Positions 24,958-34,283 are shown, numbered from the stretch's first letter. The stretch is 64,000 bases of DNA from Methylocaldum szegediense (GCF_949769195.1 NZ_OX458333.1:4312001-4376000); one strand, 5' to 3'. A program made the numbers and translations. The notes: generated from the sequence alone by a model not told the origin.

Positions 24958-25467
24958 GAAAGCTCTGATTAAGTCCTTCGACAGGCTCCTGCCTGCAGCA
25001 GCAATCGTGAATACACAATACCCACGGCCCGGCCTCGGCCGCCACCGCCTCGTGCGCTGCCGCAAGCAACGGTTGCGACAACGCCTTCGGGCTCACCCGC
25101 TCGTTGGCCAGAAAACGCCACAGGGCTTGCGTGTGCGAAAAGGCTTGCCTGCCGAAGGCCTTGGCCTTTGCGCCAGCGGCAAGCTCGCTGGTGCTGTTCA
25201 GATGGGATTTCACCAGAATCTCGTAGCAGCGGTTGAGCCGCTTGTCAGGAAAATCAGCCGCATACTGCCTAAATCTAACCTAATTTAGAGATGTGTAGAT
25301 ACCTATGCTGCAGCAGGCAGGATGAACAGTAACCTATTGATTCCGTTCGCTGTGCCTGCCCGCGCGGCCTGCCTGCTACAGGCAGGCGGCAGGCGGGGCC
25401 GTGTCGAACGCTCTCCTGAGCCCGTCGAAGGGCGTGAACGGAATCAACTTGTTCAGAGTTTCCTTAA
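24954..25467. repeat. TTAA-flanked MITE-like element, copy B (interrupted by a transposase fragment)
   Basis: The left end TTAAGAAAGCTCTGATTAAG (24954-24973) continues TCCTTCGACAGGCTCCTGCC. After an insertion (about 25003-25306) the right part carries AGTAACCTATTGATTCCGTT, CGAACGCTCTCCTGAGCCCG and the end CAGAGTTTCCTTAA (25454-25467). Compared with copy A it has an extra CTGCCTGC...GCAGGCAGG hairpin. The final TTAA supplies the TAA stop codon of the maf gene (25464-25466). Confidence 0.75.
25003..25290 (-). pseudogene. N-terminal fragment of an IS4-like transposase
   Basis: On the minus strand the frame reads QYAADFPDKRLNRCYEILVK, then SHLNSTSELAAGAKAKAFGR, QALWRFLANERVSPKALSQP and ends in AGPWVLCIHD before running into MITE sequence at 25002. 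This resembles the N-terminal domain of IS4/Tn5-type transposases (DxRLxxR..., WRFLxNxRV, xHD). The catalytic core is absent and no start codon remains upstream, so it is a dead fragment lodged inside a MITE copy. Confidence 0.7.
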
Positions 25468-28016
25468 AATGTGAAATGCACCGGTTCGCCTGCTCTTTCC
25501 CCTTCAACGTTGACGCCGTCGATCATGGCCGCCAAGGCTAACGCCGATTCATTTTCGGGCATACGTTCCAATATGTAGTTCAGCATCATCCGAGCGGCCT
25601 CGGGAGTGCCGATGTCGAAGTAGAGCCGGGCAAGCTTGAGTTGGATATAGATTTGGTCTGGAAATGCAGCCAGATAATCGTTGTAGACATCCACCGCATC
25701 GATCGGACGACCGAGCAGTTTGAGCATCTCGGCATATTGCGGCTTGTAAACCGGTGAAATCAGCGACAAACATTCGAGCGCTGAACACGCGTTTTCAGCC
25801 TGATGGGTTTCGAGGCTAATCGAGAGCACCCGCAATAAGGCATCTTCCAAAAGCGGCGATTCCCTGTTCTGAACGATAGGGTACAGCAAGCCCATAGCCG
25901 CCTCATGATCGCCGTTGAGTTCGGCGAGGTATGCCGAAATAAGCTGGCAATACTCCAGTGCTGCCTGCTTGTCCGGATGGTGCTCGAGGCTATTGAGGAG
26001 GTCGCTCAATTCGTTGGTTTTCCGGTTCTTCAGCAAGATTCGTCCGCGTTTTTGAGCCGCGGACAGGCTGGAATGGTGCTTCGCGCGCTTCAGATGGGCA
26101 CTGTCGGGGGCGGTAAGAGTTTCCCTGTAAAGTTGCTCCAGATTTTCGAGCTCTTTGTGGTGCGTCGGGGACAGTGGAACGGAACCATGTCGGGCACGCC
26201 AAATCCTGGCACGGCCATATTGTTTATCCTCGCGCCATTGCTGGGAGATCCGGTCAAAATCGGGTTCCGCTTTTTCTTCTTCCAGGCGACTATTGAGACG
26301 CCGTTCTGCCTTGCGAAGCATTTGCAGAAGGCGCTGTGCGCCGTCACGATAGGCTTCGTAATAAACGGCTCCCAGTTTTTTGGCGCTTTCGGCGTCCAGT
26401 TCCGCATCCTCGAACGGACGAGTGATTTTGAGAAAATCGCGGATGCCCAGCCGCTTGGTCAACTGGCTGAACTGTCGGTATCGGGTCCTCAGCGTTCTTT
26501 CGGTCCGGTCCAGAAGGATTTTATTTTTAACCGCACGACGGGGATCAGCTTCTCCATAGATACCGAGGTTGTATTCTAGACCCTTTACGGCCAAATCTCG
26601 GATGGCTTTGATCTGGTGAATGGCCTTGGCGAGTTCTGTTAAAACCTTTTGATAATGCCGCTGGCGGATCTCCGGGGTAGGGGGCTCGACACGCTGTCGA
26701 ACGATATCCCAGACGCTGAAAGCGGCGGAATGGACTTGAATTTCCGTCAATGGCCGGTAGGCGATGCCTTCCATCCTTGCCGAGGCGGCGGACGGATTGA
26801 CGATTTCGCAACCTGACCTGGAGATCTGGACCGCTTGCATTGCCAAGCTTATGGCGGCCTCGGCGAAGTCGGCGGTCGTATTGGCTTGCCAGCCGCCGTT
26901 GGTTTCGACTTTAATCGGGCTGAGATCGAACCTTGGCCCCACTGCATGTTCATTACTGCCTTTGGCGTGCGTATATCCGTCTCGACTGAAACAGAGATCG
27001 ACACCGCCCAGGATGATTCGGGAAAAGCCGAGGGCCTGAGCTACCGATAGGGCAGTGTTGGTTACCGTCGGGCCTGGATGAGGCAAGGATGGCGGATTCA
27101 AAGGGGATTTCCAGGGCAGTAAATCGCCCAGGTAAAAACTCATGCCGCGCCACTGGCCAATCAGCAGGGGACTTGCATGATACGCATGAATCAGAATGAC
27201 GTGTTCGTCGAATTCCAGCATCTCCTTGCTGACATCGAAGCTCATTTCCGTAGGGTCTACGGTGAATACAATGTCCGGCGTGACTCCGGCTTCCTGAAGG
27301 CGCCGGGCAATCCGGGATACGGCCAATACGGCCACGCGATTGCGGTGCTCTTCCAACCAGGGCAAGCACGCATCGAGGGAAGGACCGCCAGCGAGCAATA
27401 CGGCCGTTTTTCCCCGAAAAGCGTCTTTCAGCACCGATGCCGGCACGAGATTTTCCGCCAAATTGTCCATCTGGCAGGCCGTAAAGCCTTCGCTACCAAG
27501 TGCGGCGGAAACAGCCCAGCGGAGCTTAATGAGGCCGGCTTCCACCGACCAGACGATCTCAGCATAATCCGGAATTCTGGCTTCGCGCGCGGCGATGGAC
27601 TGCCAGAATTCCACGCCGCCGATGTAAAAATATTCCTCGATCTTGAATTCATGGGCCTTGCTTAACCATTCACCCACGGTCACACAGACACCCCGTTCGC
27701 CGAGCATGCCAAGTACACCCTCGGATTCCAGCGCCGCAAGAATGTGCGGAAGCTCGATGAATAAGTAACGGGAGCCCGTAGGGACGCCTTTTTGCGCAAT
27801 ATGGCGCAAAAGCAGGCCCGAGTCCGTGCCAACCACGACATGGAGGGTGTTTTGGTGGAAAAGACTTTCACCGAAAAAGGCGGCGAATACGGCCGAAGCG
27901 CCGACCTTGTTGAAGGCTTCACGATTGACTTGGTAAAGATAGCGATCGCCGAAGGCGTTCTGTGTAAAGCTATCGAAAGGAAGCTGAGGGGATGGGAACA
28001 AACCGTCGGAGGACAT
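25464..28016 (-). CDS. Maf-type motility accessory factor (flagellin glycosyltransferase, DUF115/MptE-like)
   Basis: An 850-residue cytoplasmic protein of the Maf family, which transfers nonulosonic acids (pseudaminic or legionaminic acid) to Ser/Thr of flagellin before export. The core domain (about residues 190-440) shows GKTAVLLAGGPSLDACLPWL, VTPDIVFTVDPTEMSFDVSK, HPGPTVTNTALSVAQALGFS and the metal-site region GGVDLCFSRDGYTHAKGSNE. The C-terminal half is helical, with TPR-like pairs (about residues 650-840). It is on the strand opposite to the fliC cluster and divergent from legB. I prefer the ATG at 28016 because a TATAAT lies at 28048-28053 (minus strand), inside the extra 15 codons of the longer frame to 28061. 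The stop codon lies in the TTAA of a MITE. Confidence 0.88.
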   Translation of the reverse strand: MSSDGLFPSPQLPFDSFTQNAFGDRYLYQVNREAFNKVGASAVFAAFFGESLFHQNTLHVVVGTDSGLLLRHIAQKGVPTGSRYLFIELPHILAALESEGVLGMLGERGVCVTVGEWLSKAHEFKIEEYFYIGGVEFWQSIAAREARIPDYAEIVWSVEAGLIKLRWAVSAALGSEGFTACQMDNLAENLVPASVLKDAFRGKTAVLLAGGPSLDACLPWLEEHRNRVAVLAVSRIARRLQEAGVTPDIVFTVDPTEMSFDVSKEMLEFDEHVILIHAYHASPLLIGQWRGMSFYLGDLLPWKSPLNPPSLPHPGPTVTNTALSVAQALGFSRIILGGVDLCFSRDGYTHAKGSNEHAVGPRFDLSPIKVETNGGWQANTTADFAEAAISLAMQAVQISRSGCEIVNPSAASARMEGIAYRPLTEIQVHSAAFSVWDIVRQRVEPPTPEIRQRHYQKVLTELAKAIHQIKAIRDLAVKGLEYNLGIYGEADPRRAVKNKILLDRTERTLRTRYRQFSQLTKRLGIRDFLKITRPFEDAELDAESAKKLGAVYYEAYRDGAQRLLQMLRKAERRLNSRLEEEKAEPDFDRISQQWREDKQYGRARIWRARHGSVPLSPTHHKELENLEQLYRETLTAPDSAHLKRAKHHSSLSAAQKRGRILLKNRKTNELSDLLNSLEHHPDKQAALEYCQLISAYLAELNGDHEAAMGLLYPIVQNRESPLLEDALLRVLSISLETHQAENACSALECLSLISPVYKPQYAEMLKLLGRPIDAVDVYNDYLAAFPDQIYIQLKLARLYFDIGTPEAARMMLNYILERMPENESALALAAMIDGVNVEGERAGEPVHFTF

Positions 28017-28047
28017 TAGCGAGCCGCCCGTAGAAGGTGACTCGAAA

Positions 28048-28053
28048 ATTATA
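28048..28053 (-). promoter_or_regulatory. Possible -10 element of the maf gene
   Basis: A perfect TATAAT on the minus strand lies 31 nt upstream of the ATG at 28016. A 17-nt spacer would put the -35 box at 28071-28076, inside the left end of the IS5-like element (TTTTCG, a weak match). If this promoter is used, the insertion has replaced its native -35 region. Confidence 0.4.
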
Positions 28054-28061
28054 GTCAACAT

Positions 28062-29157
28062 AGGGCACCTCGAAAAACACCTGCCTGATCCCGTTGAGGT
28101 AAGATTCCTGCCATTTGATTCGTATCTTTGACCCGACCGCGATGAACAGGACGAAGCGCGGGGCCGTCAAGACCGACCTGTTTGCCGACCAGCCTCACAA
28201 ACAGACTCTCGACAAGCTGGGCGGTCCGCTCTGGCCGAAGACGTCGACCGCATCGCCCCGCGCCCGGTCAGCCCCCAAGGCGGCCGGCCGCCGTTGCCCA
28301 CCGAAACCATGGTGCGCATCCTGGCGTTGAAGCGCTTGTACGACCTCCCCGATTCGATGGCGTTGGCGCGCAACTGCTGAAGAAGGGCTTCATTGCCCGC
28401 GGCGGCCAGATCATCAACGCCACGCTGGTACCCGGGACGACAAGGAACAGCTCAAAGAGGGTGCCATGCCCGCCGACCGCAAGTCGGCCAAGCGCCGCCA
28501 GAAAGACCTGGATGCCAGCTGGACCGAGAAGCATGGCCAGAGCCGCTTTGGCTACAAGCTCTCGGTGAGCGTCTACAAGCGGCATAAGGTCATCCGCAAG
28601 ATCGTTACGGATACCGCCGGCACGCACTACAGCCGGCACTTCGAGGCGGTCATGGGCCCGGCCGACACGAGCCGGGATGTGTCCGCCGACCGGAGCTATC
28701 CGTCCGAGAAGCGGGCGGCCTGGCTGAAAGCAAAGGGCTACCGCGACCGGATACAACGCAAAGGGTATTGGAACAAGCGCTTGTCCGAAACCCAGCAGGG
28801 ACGCAACCGTCACATTGTCAAGACTCGCGCGCGGGTCGAACACGTGTTTGCGGCGATTGCGCAGATGGGCGGCAAGCGGATTCGCACCCTTGGCCAGACG
28901 CGCGCCTACTTTGCCATGACGACTATGGCCGCGTGCTACAGCCTGAAGCGGCTGGCGTACTGCTTGAGGGCGGCATCATCGTGCCCGCATAGGGGCCGAA
29001 ATGGGCCGAATGGCCGCTGCCCACGGCGATTCGGGGTGAAAAACGGGCGAGGCTGCTGAAAAATGCAGCAATTTGTTGTGGAATTTGGGACGGTTTCGGT
29101 CAAGAGCGTTGCTCTGTGGCTAGGTTCATTGAAAATCACGGGTTTTTCGAGGTGCCC
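28062..29157. mobile_element. Decayed IS5-family insertion sequence
   Basis: The terminal inverted repeats are perfect over 16 bp: GGGCACCTCGAAAAAC (28063-28078) and GTTTTTCGAGGTGCCC (29142-29157). CAT flanks both sides (28059-28061 and 29158-29160) and is a likely 3-bp target duplication. The transposase gene inside is broken. The element separates maf from legB, two genes that would otherwise share a short divergent promoter region. Confidence 0.85.
28142..29059 (+). pseudogene. IS5-family transposase, frameshifted and internally deleted
   Basis: The N-terminal part starts MNRTKRGAVKTDLFADQPHK and then shifts frame; a second frame carries VRILALKRLYDLPDSMALAR, followed by a deletion that removes the RFCGL...DRTTIWTF region expected in the family. 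Then come LLKKGFIARGGQIINATLVP, another shift, and a long C-terminal frame with KSAKRRQKDLDASWTEKHGQ, VTDTAGTHYSRHFEAV, DVSADRSYPSEK and VKTRARVEHVFAAIAQMGGK. At least two frame changes and one deletion are needed to read it, so it is not functional. Confidence 0.85.
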
Positions 29158-29222
29158 CATTGTCAACAGGTGGGTCCTGAACTAGACTAAATCCAGCTTG
29201 TGTCGGGCCGCATGTGAGGAAT

Positions 29223-30209
29223 ATGACCGAACAGACAGTGCTTGTGACTGGGGGCGATGGGTTTATCGGCTCTCACTTGGTGGAGCAACTGGTATCGAGA
29301 GGGTACAGGGTCAGAGCCTTGGCTCAGTACAATTCGTTCAACAGCTGGGGGTGGTTGGAAGACATATCCTGTTTGTCAGCCGTCGATGTCGTTACCGGAG
29401 ACATACGTGATCCCCATTTCTGCCGGCAATTGCTTCGAGGGGTGGATAGCGTATTCCATTTGGCGGCGCTTATCGCCATACCTTACTCCTACCGTGCTCC
29501 GGACAGCTACATCGATACCAATGTCAAGGGAACGCTGAATATTTGTCAGGCTGCGCTGGAAGCCGGCGTCAAACGGGTGATTCATACATCCACGAGTGAA
29601 GTTTATGGCACGGCTCAGTATGTTCCCATCGACGAAAAGCATCCGTTGCAGCCGCAGTCCCCTTATAGCGCTTCGAAAATTGCCGCCGACCAAATTGCCT
29701 TGAGTTTCTACCATGCCTTCGGCCTTCCGGTGACCGTTGCGAGGCCTTTCAATACCTATGGTCCACGCCAATCAGCGCGGGCGGTGATCCCCACTATCAT
29801 CAGCCAAATCGCTCACGGATACCGGCGGATCAAGCTGGGCGATGTGACGCCTACACGGGATTTCAACTATGTGGATGACACCTGCCGCGGTTTTTTGGCG
29901 ATCGCTGATGCCGAGGATGTGAATGGCGAAACGATCAATATCGGCTCGAACACGGAAATTTCTATCAGCGAGACTTTCGCTTTGATCAACGAGCTTATGG
30001 GAGGGGGTGCCGAACTGGTCCACGATGAGCAGCGGGAGCGCCCATCGCGATCCGAGGTGTTTCGGTTGCGTTGCGATAACCGCAAACTGCACGCCTTGAC
30101 GGGTTTCAAACCTCAAGTGGATCTTCGCGAGGGCTTGCGCCGCACCATTGCCTGGTTCACCGATCCGTCTCATCTCAAGGCTTACAAGCCTGACATCTAC
30201 AACATTTAA
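29223..30209 (+). CDS. legB: NAD-dependent sugar-nucleotide 4,6-dehydratase LegB
   Basis: A 328-residue extended SDR enzyme for the first committed step of CDP/GDP-sugar conversion to legionaminic acid: 4,6-dehydration of GDP- (or UDP-) GlcNAc. It has the NAD loop TGGDGFIGSHLVEQL, the HLAALIAIPYSYRAPDSYID segment characteristic of LegB, the TSTSEVYGTAQYVPIDE region and the catalytic YSASK (about residue 152). It is the first gene of the leg operon and is separated from legC by 9 nt. The ATG at 29223 is preceded by a closely spaced GAGGA; a GTG at 29214 is the alternative. Confidence 0.92.
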   Translation: MTEQTVLVTGGDGFIGSHLVEQLVSRGYRVRALAQYNSFNSWGWLEDISCLSAVDVVTGDIRDPHFCRQLLRGVDSVFHLAALIAIPYSYRAPDSYIDTNVKGTLNICQAALEAGVKRVIHTSTSEVYGTAQYVPIDEKHPLQPQSPYSASKIAADQIALSFYHAFGLPVTVARPFNTYGPRQSARAVIPTIISQIAHGYRRIKLGDVTPTRDFNYVDDTCRGFLAIADAEDVNGETINIGSNTEISISETFALINELMGGGAELVHDEQRERPSRSEVFRLRCDNRKLHALTGFKPQVDLREGLRRTIAWFTDPSHLKAYKPDIYNI

Positions 30210-30218
30210 CGGTGATTC

Positions 30219-31388
30219 ATGCCGTCGATCGCCGAACAGATCGTTCAATGCCTGCACGATGCTCTTGGGGATGTCAAAAAGCCTGTGGCCCTGCACGAGC
30301 CGTGTTTCTCCGGAAGGGAATGGGGCTATGTGAAGGAATGCCTGGATACCGGTTGGGTTTCGTCTGTGGGCAGCTTCGTGGACCGTTTCGAGTCGGAACT
30401 CGCCGCGTATACCGGTGTAAGGCACGCTATTGCCACAGTCAACGGTACCGCCGCCTTGCACGTGTGCCTGTTGCTCGCGGGTATCGAGGCGGGCGATGAG
30501 GTGTTAGTGCCTACCTTGACCTTCGTCGCCACCGCCAATGCCATCAGCTATTTAGGAGCGATTCCCCACTTTGTGGACAGCGACGAACAGAGTCTGGGGG
30601 TGGACGTCAGGAAACTCCGGACGTATTTGCAAGACGTGGCAGAGATGGACCCGAGCGGTTGCCGCAATCGGTTTTCCGGTCGGCCCATCAAAGCCGTGAT
30701 CCCTATGCATGCATTCGGTCATCCAGTGGACTTGGATTCTTTGGCGACCTTGTGCCGTGATTACGGCCTGATCTTGATCGAAGATGCGGCCGAGTCGCTG
30801 GGTTCCCACTACCGGGGGCGACATGTCGGCAACTGGGGGTCGCTGAGCGCTGTGAGCTTCAACGGCAATAAGATCGTCACGACCGGCGGGGGCGGCGCGA
30901 TCCTCACCAACGATCCGGAACTGGCGAGAAAGGCCAAGCACATTACGACCACGGCCAAACTGCCGCACCGCTGGGCATTCGTTCACGACCAAATTGCTTA
31001 CAACTACCGGATGCCCAACCTGAACGCGGCGTTGGGCTGCGCTCAGCTGGAGCGGATGGACAGCTTTGTCGCCGCTAAACGGCATCTGGCCGAGCGTTAC
31101 CGGGCGGCATTTCTTGGCTGTGACGGCGTCAAAGTGTTCCATGAACCGGTCTATGCCCGCAGCAATTATTGGTTGAATGTATTGCTGTTGGACGTCGATC
31201 AGGCTGATCGCCGCGATGAAGTTTTGGAGACTCTTTATTCGCTAGGCTTTCTGTGTCGCCCCGTTTGGGCGCCCATGCACAAGCTGCCCATGTACGCGCA
31301 TTGTCCGCGCATGAACCTTGGTTGTGCCGAGAGCTTGGAGCGACGCATCATCTGTGTGCCCAGCAGCGCCGGTTTGGGGGGTGCATGA
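30219..31388 (+). CDS. legC: PLP-dependent aminotransferase LegC
   Basis: A 389-residue DegT/DnrJ/EryC1-family aminotransferase that aminates the 4-keto sugar nucleotide made by LegB. The N-terminus PVALHEPCFSGREWGYVKEC and WVSSVGSFVDRFESELAAYT are LegC-like. The ATVNGTAALHVCLLLAGIEA loop, the cofactor Asp in LILIEDAAESLGSHYRGRH (about residue 185), and the lysine in SFNGNKIVTTGGGGAIL (about residue 218) are present. Its stop overlaps the legG start (ATGA at 31385-31388). Confidence 0.92.
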   Translation: MPSIAEQIVQCLHDALGDVKKPVALHEPCFSGREWGYVKECLDTGWVSSVGSFVDRFESELAAYTGVRHAIATVNGTAALHVCLLLAGIEAGDEVLVPTLTFVATANAISYLGAIPHFVDSDEQSLGVDVRKLRTYLQDVAEMDPSGCRNRFSGRPIKAVIPMHAFGHPVDLDSLATLCRDYGLILIEDAAESLGSHYRGRHVGNWGSLSAVSFNGNKIVTTGGGGAILTNDPELARKAKHITTTAKLPHRWAFVHDQIAYNYRMPNLNAALGCAQLERMDSFVAAKRHLAERYRAAFLGCDGVKVFHEPVYARSNYWLNVLLLDVDQADRRDEVLETLYSLGFLCRPVWAPMHKLPMYAHCPRMNLGCAESLERRIICVPSSAGLGGA

Positions 31389-32542
31389 GCAACCTTCGTG
31401 TGTGTGTAATAACCGGCTCCCGCGCCGATTATGGCCTCTTGCTCCCGGTGATGCAGGCGTTGCGAGACGATCCCGCGCTCCAATTGCAGGTGCTGGTCAC
31501 CGGAATGCACCTGGCACCGCAGTTCGGCCTGACTTGGCGTGCGATCGAAGCGGACGGCTTCGCCATCGATGCGCGCGTCGACATACTGGTATCAAGCGAC
31601 AGTGCGGTAGGCAATGCTAAGTCGGTCGGGCTTGGGGTCATCGGTTTTGCCGACGCTTTCGAGCGTTTGAAGCCCGAGTTGGTACTGGTATTGGGCGATC
31701 GTTTCGAGATCTTTGCCGCGGCTCAGGCTGCATTGTTTGGTCGCTATCCCATCGCCCACATCGCCGGCGGAGATGTTACCGAAGGGGCTTTCGACGAGGC
31801 TTTGCGTCACGGCATCAGTAAGATGGCGCATCTGCATTTCGTCACCAATTCAGACGCGGGGCGACGGCTGCGCCAGTTGGGAGAAGATCCTGCGCATATC
31901 CACGTGGTGGGTAGTCCGGCGCTGGATTTGCTGCGCCAAATGGACTTGGTCGATCGCAGTGACCTGGAGACCGTGTTGAACTTCCGTTTTCGGGAGAAAA
32001 ACCTGCTGGTGACCTTCCATCCGGCGACACTGGAGTGCGATTCGGCGGCATCGCAAGCCGAGGAACTTTTGGCGGCTTTGGACAGCCTGGGCGAAAACTT
32101 CGGCCTGATTTTCACTCAGTCGAACGCCGATACAGGCGGTCTTGCGATTGGCTCCCTCATTGACCGTTTCGTCGCCGAACACGTCAATGCAAGGGTTTAT
32201 ACCTCTCTGGGCCAATTGCACTATTACAGCCTGATGGCCCAAGTCGACGCGGTCGTGGGCAATTCGTCCAGCGGCTTGTACGAGGCGCCCAGTCTGAAAG
32301 TGCCTACCGTGAACGTGGGGGACAGGCAGAAAGGCCGGCTGAAGGCCACTTCCGTCATCGATTGCCCGACGCAACGGGAGGCGATTACTGGAGCGATACA
32401 TGCGGCGCTGAGTTTGGATTGCCGCGATGCGGTGAATCCTTACGGCGACGGCCACGCCACCGAGCGGATCATGGCCGTGTTGCGCGGATTGCGCGAACCG
32501 CAGCGGCTCTTGAAAAAGCATTTTCACGATTGGGGGTGCTGA
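31385..32542 (+). CDS. legG: Hydrolysing sugar-nucleotide 2-epimerase LegG (NeuC family)
   Basis: A 385-residue member of the UDP-GlcNAc 2-epimerase family. It inverts C2 and releases the nucleotide, giving 2,4-diacetamido-2,4,6-trideoxymannose for the synthase LegI. Hallmarks are VITGSRADYGLLLPVMQAL at the N-terminus, LVLVLGDRFEIFAAAQAAL, AHIAGGDVTEGAFDEALRHG and VVGNSSSGLYEAPSLKVPTV near residue 300. I chose the ATG at 31385 because it overlaps the legC stop and gives the family N-terminus; the frame is open 44 codons further back but within legC. Confidence 0.93.
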   Translation: MSNLRVCVITGSRADYGLLLPVMQALRDDPALQLQVLVTGMHLAPQFGLTWRAIEADGFAIDARVDILVSSDSAVGNAKSVGLGVIGFADAFERLKPELVLVLGDRFEIFAAAQAALFGRYPIAHIAGGDVTEGAFDEALRHGISKMAHLHFVTNSDAGRRLRQLGEDPAHIHVVGSPALDLLRQMDLVDRSDLETVLNFRFREKNLLVTFHPATLECDSAASQAEELLAALDSLGENFGLIFTQSNADTGGLAIGSLIDRFVAEHVNARVYTSLGQLHYYSLMAQVDAVVGNSSSGLYEAPSLKVPTVNVGDRQKGRLKATSVIDCPTQREAITGAIHAALSLDCRDAVNPYGDGHATERIMAVLRGLREPQRLLKKHFHDWGC

Positions 32543-33630
32543 TGAGCTTGCACGCCAAGCAAAGGGTTTATGTCATTGCCGAAGTCGGCGTTAATCACAA
32601 TGGCTCTATGGATTTGGCGCGACAACTTGTCACAGCGGCAAAGGAATCGGGTGCCGATGCCGTCAAATTCCAGTCGTTTCATCCCGAAGCTCTGGTGAGC
32701 CGCTTCGCGGACAAGGCGGATTATCAAAAGGCCACCACGGGGGCGGCGGAATCACAGATCGACATGCTCCGGAAACTTGCGCTGAGTCATGCTCAGCAGC
32801 AGGCTTTATACGATTTTTGCCGCGAGCAGAACATCGCTTTCCTGTCCTCGCCGTTCGATGCGGACAGTGCGCGCTTCCTGATCGAGCGGTTGCGTTTGCC
32901 GCGTCTCAAGCTGGGCTCCGGCGAAATCACCAACGCGCCGCTCTTGTTGCAGATCGCACGCACCGGCTCGGAACTGATTCTGTCCACCGGCATGAGCACC
33001 CTGGCTGATGTCGAGGACGCATTGGCGGTTTTGGCTTACGGTTATAGCGTGAGCGATCAGCCACCGGGTCGCAATGCCTTCGCTGCCGCTTTCCGCGATC
33101 CTGTCCGGCGCGGCGTCTTGCTCGAGAAGGTTTGCTTGTTGCACTGTGTCACGGAATATCCTTGTCCCTATGAGGACGTGAATCTTCGTGCTATGGACAC
33201 CCTGGCCGCAGCCTTCGGTCTACCGGTCGGCTATTCCGACCATACTCCGGGGATTGCCGTGCCTATCGCGGCAGCGGCGCGCGGAGCGCAGATCATCGAA
33301 AAGCATTTAACGCTGGATCGTAACCTGCCGGGCCCAGATCATAGCGCATCCCTGGAGCCGGCCGAATTCGCGGCCATGGTGACTGGCATACGGATCGTGG
33401 AACAAGCTCTGGGAGACGGCGTCAAAATTCCGGCACGATGCGAAGTGGGCAACGCGCTGGTAGCGCGCAAAAGTCTGGTCGCCGCGCGCGCCGTGACTCG
33501 GGGCGAGCTCTTCGGCTTAGATAATCTCGTCACAAAAAGGCCTGGAACGGGACGGTCGCCTATGGATTACTGGGATTGGCTGGGACGTATCGCTGATCGC
33601 GACTACGGCGAGGACGAAGTGTTGGAATAA
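32542..33630 (+). CDS. legI: N,N'-diacetyllegionaminate synthase LegI (NeuB family)
   Basis: A 362-residue NeuB-family synthase that condenses the C6 sugar with phosphoenolpyruvate to the nine-carbon nonulosonic acid. The TIM barrel carries YVIAEVGVNHNGSMDLARQL, SGADAVKFQSF, KLGSGEITNAPLLLQIARTG, LHCVTEYPCPYEDVNLRAM and GYSDHTPGI...EKHLTLDRNLPGPDHSASL; the C-terminal antifreeze-like SAF domain (about 295-345) has ARKSLVAARAVTRGE and TKRPGTGRSP. It starts within the legG stop (TGATG at 32540-32544), so translation is coupled. Confidence 0.94.
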   Translation: MSLHAKQRVYVIAEVGVNHNGSMDLARQLVTAAKESGADAVKFQSFHPEALVSRFADKADYQKATTGAAESQIDMLRKLALSHAQQQALYDFCREQNIAFLSSPFDADSARFLIERLRLPRLKLGSGEITNAPLLLQIARTGSELILSTGMSTLADVEDALAVLAYGYSVSDQPPGRNAFAAAFRDPVRRGVLLEKVCLLHCVTEYPCPYEDVNLRAMDTLAAAFGLPVGYSDHTPGIAVPIAAAARGAQIIEKHLTLDRNLPGPDHSASLEPAEFAAMVTGIRIVEQALGDGVKIPARCEVGNALVARKSLVAARAVTRGELFGLDNLVTKRPGTGRSPMDYWDWLGRIADRDYGEDEVLE

Positions 33631-34283
33631 TGACGGACAAGTCCTTGATCCTGCTCGGGGGGGGCGGCCATGCCACGGTGTTGTGGGAAGTCTTGTCCCT
33701 CACGGAGTGTGACGTTCTTGGGTTTGTTGATCCGAGACCGCGCGAAGACTCGGTTCTGGCGCTTCACGCGCGATACTTGGGGGATGATGGGACCGTGCTG
33801 CTCCACGACCCTCAACGGGTCGCCTTGATCAACGGCATCGGCTCTACAGCCAGCACACAAGCGCGCCGGGCGATTTACCAGCGTTTTACCGCGCAAGGCT
33901 ATGAGTTTGCGGAACTCGTTCATCCCGGCGCGCTAGTCAGTCGCTTGGACACCCTGTTCGGAATGGGGGTCCAAGTGTTGGCCGGGGCCGTGATCGGGCC
34001 GGCGGTAAGATTCGGCGATAACGTTCTGATTAACAGCCGCGCGCTTGTGGAGCATGACTGTGAGGTCGGCGCTCATTGTCATGTGGCCAGCGGCGCCGTG
34101 CTATGCGGTGGAGTACGGCTGGGGCAGGGAGTACATGTCGGGGCTGGGGCGACTATCATCCAGGGCGTTACCGTGGGCGATGGCGCAATTATTGCTGCGG
34201 GATCTGCGGTAATCAAGGACGTGCCGGCCACCACTTTGGTGGCGGGTGTCCCGGCTCGTATTAAACGGACTCTCGACCGATGA
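33630..34283 (+). CDS. legH: Hexapeptide-repeat N-acetyltransferase (LegH/NeuD type)
   Basis: A 217-residue acetyltransferase of the NeuD/PglD group: an N-terminal nucleotide-sugar binding Rossmann part (ILLGGGGHATVLWEVLSL) and a left-handed beta helix of hexapeptide repeats (ISGPAVRFGDNVLINSRALV-like turns to VIKDVPATTLVAGVPARIKR). The catalytic His is probably the one in VEHDCEVGAHCHVASGAV. In the legionaminic pathway this step adds the 4-N-acetyl group after LegC. The start shares one base with the legI stop (TAATG). Confidence 0.85.
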   Translation: MTDKSLILLGGGGHATVLWEVLSLTECDVLGFVDPRPREDSVLALHARYLGDDGTVLLHDPQRVALINGIGSTASTQARRAIYQRFTAQGYEFAELVHPGALVSRLDTLFGMGVQVLAGAVIGPAVRFGDNVLINSRALVEHDCEVGAHCHVASGAVLCGGVRLGQGVHVGAGATIIQGVTVGDGAIIAAGSAVIKDVPATTLVAGVPARIKRTLDR

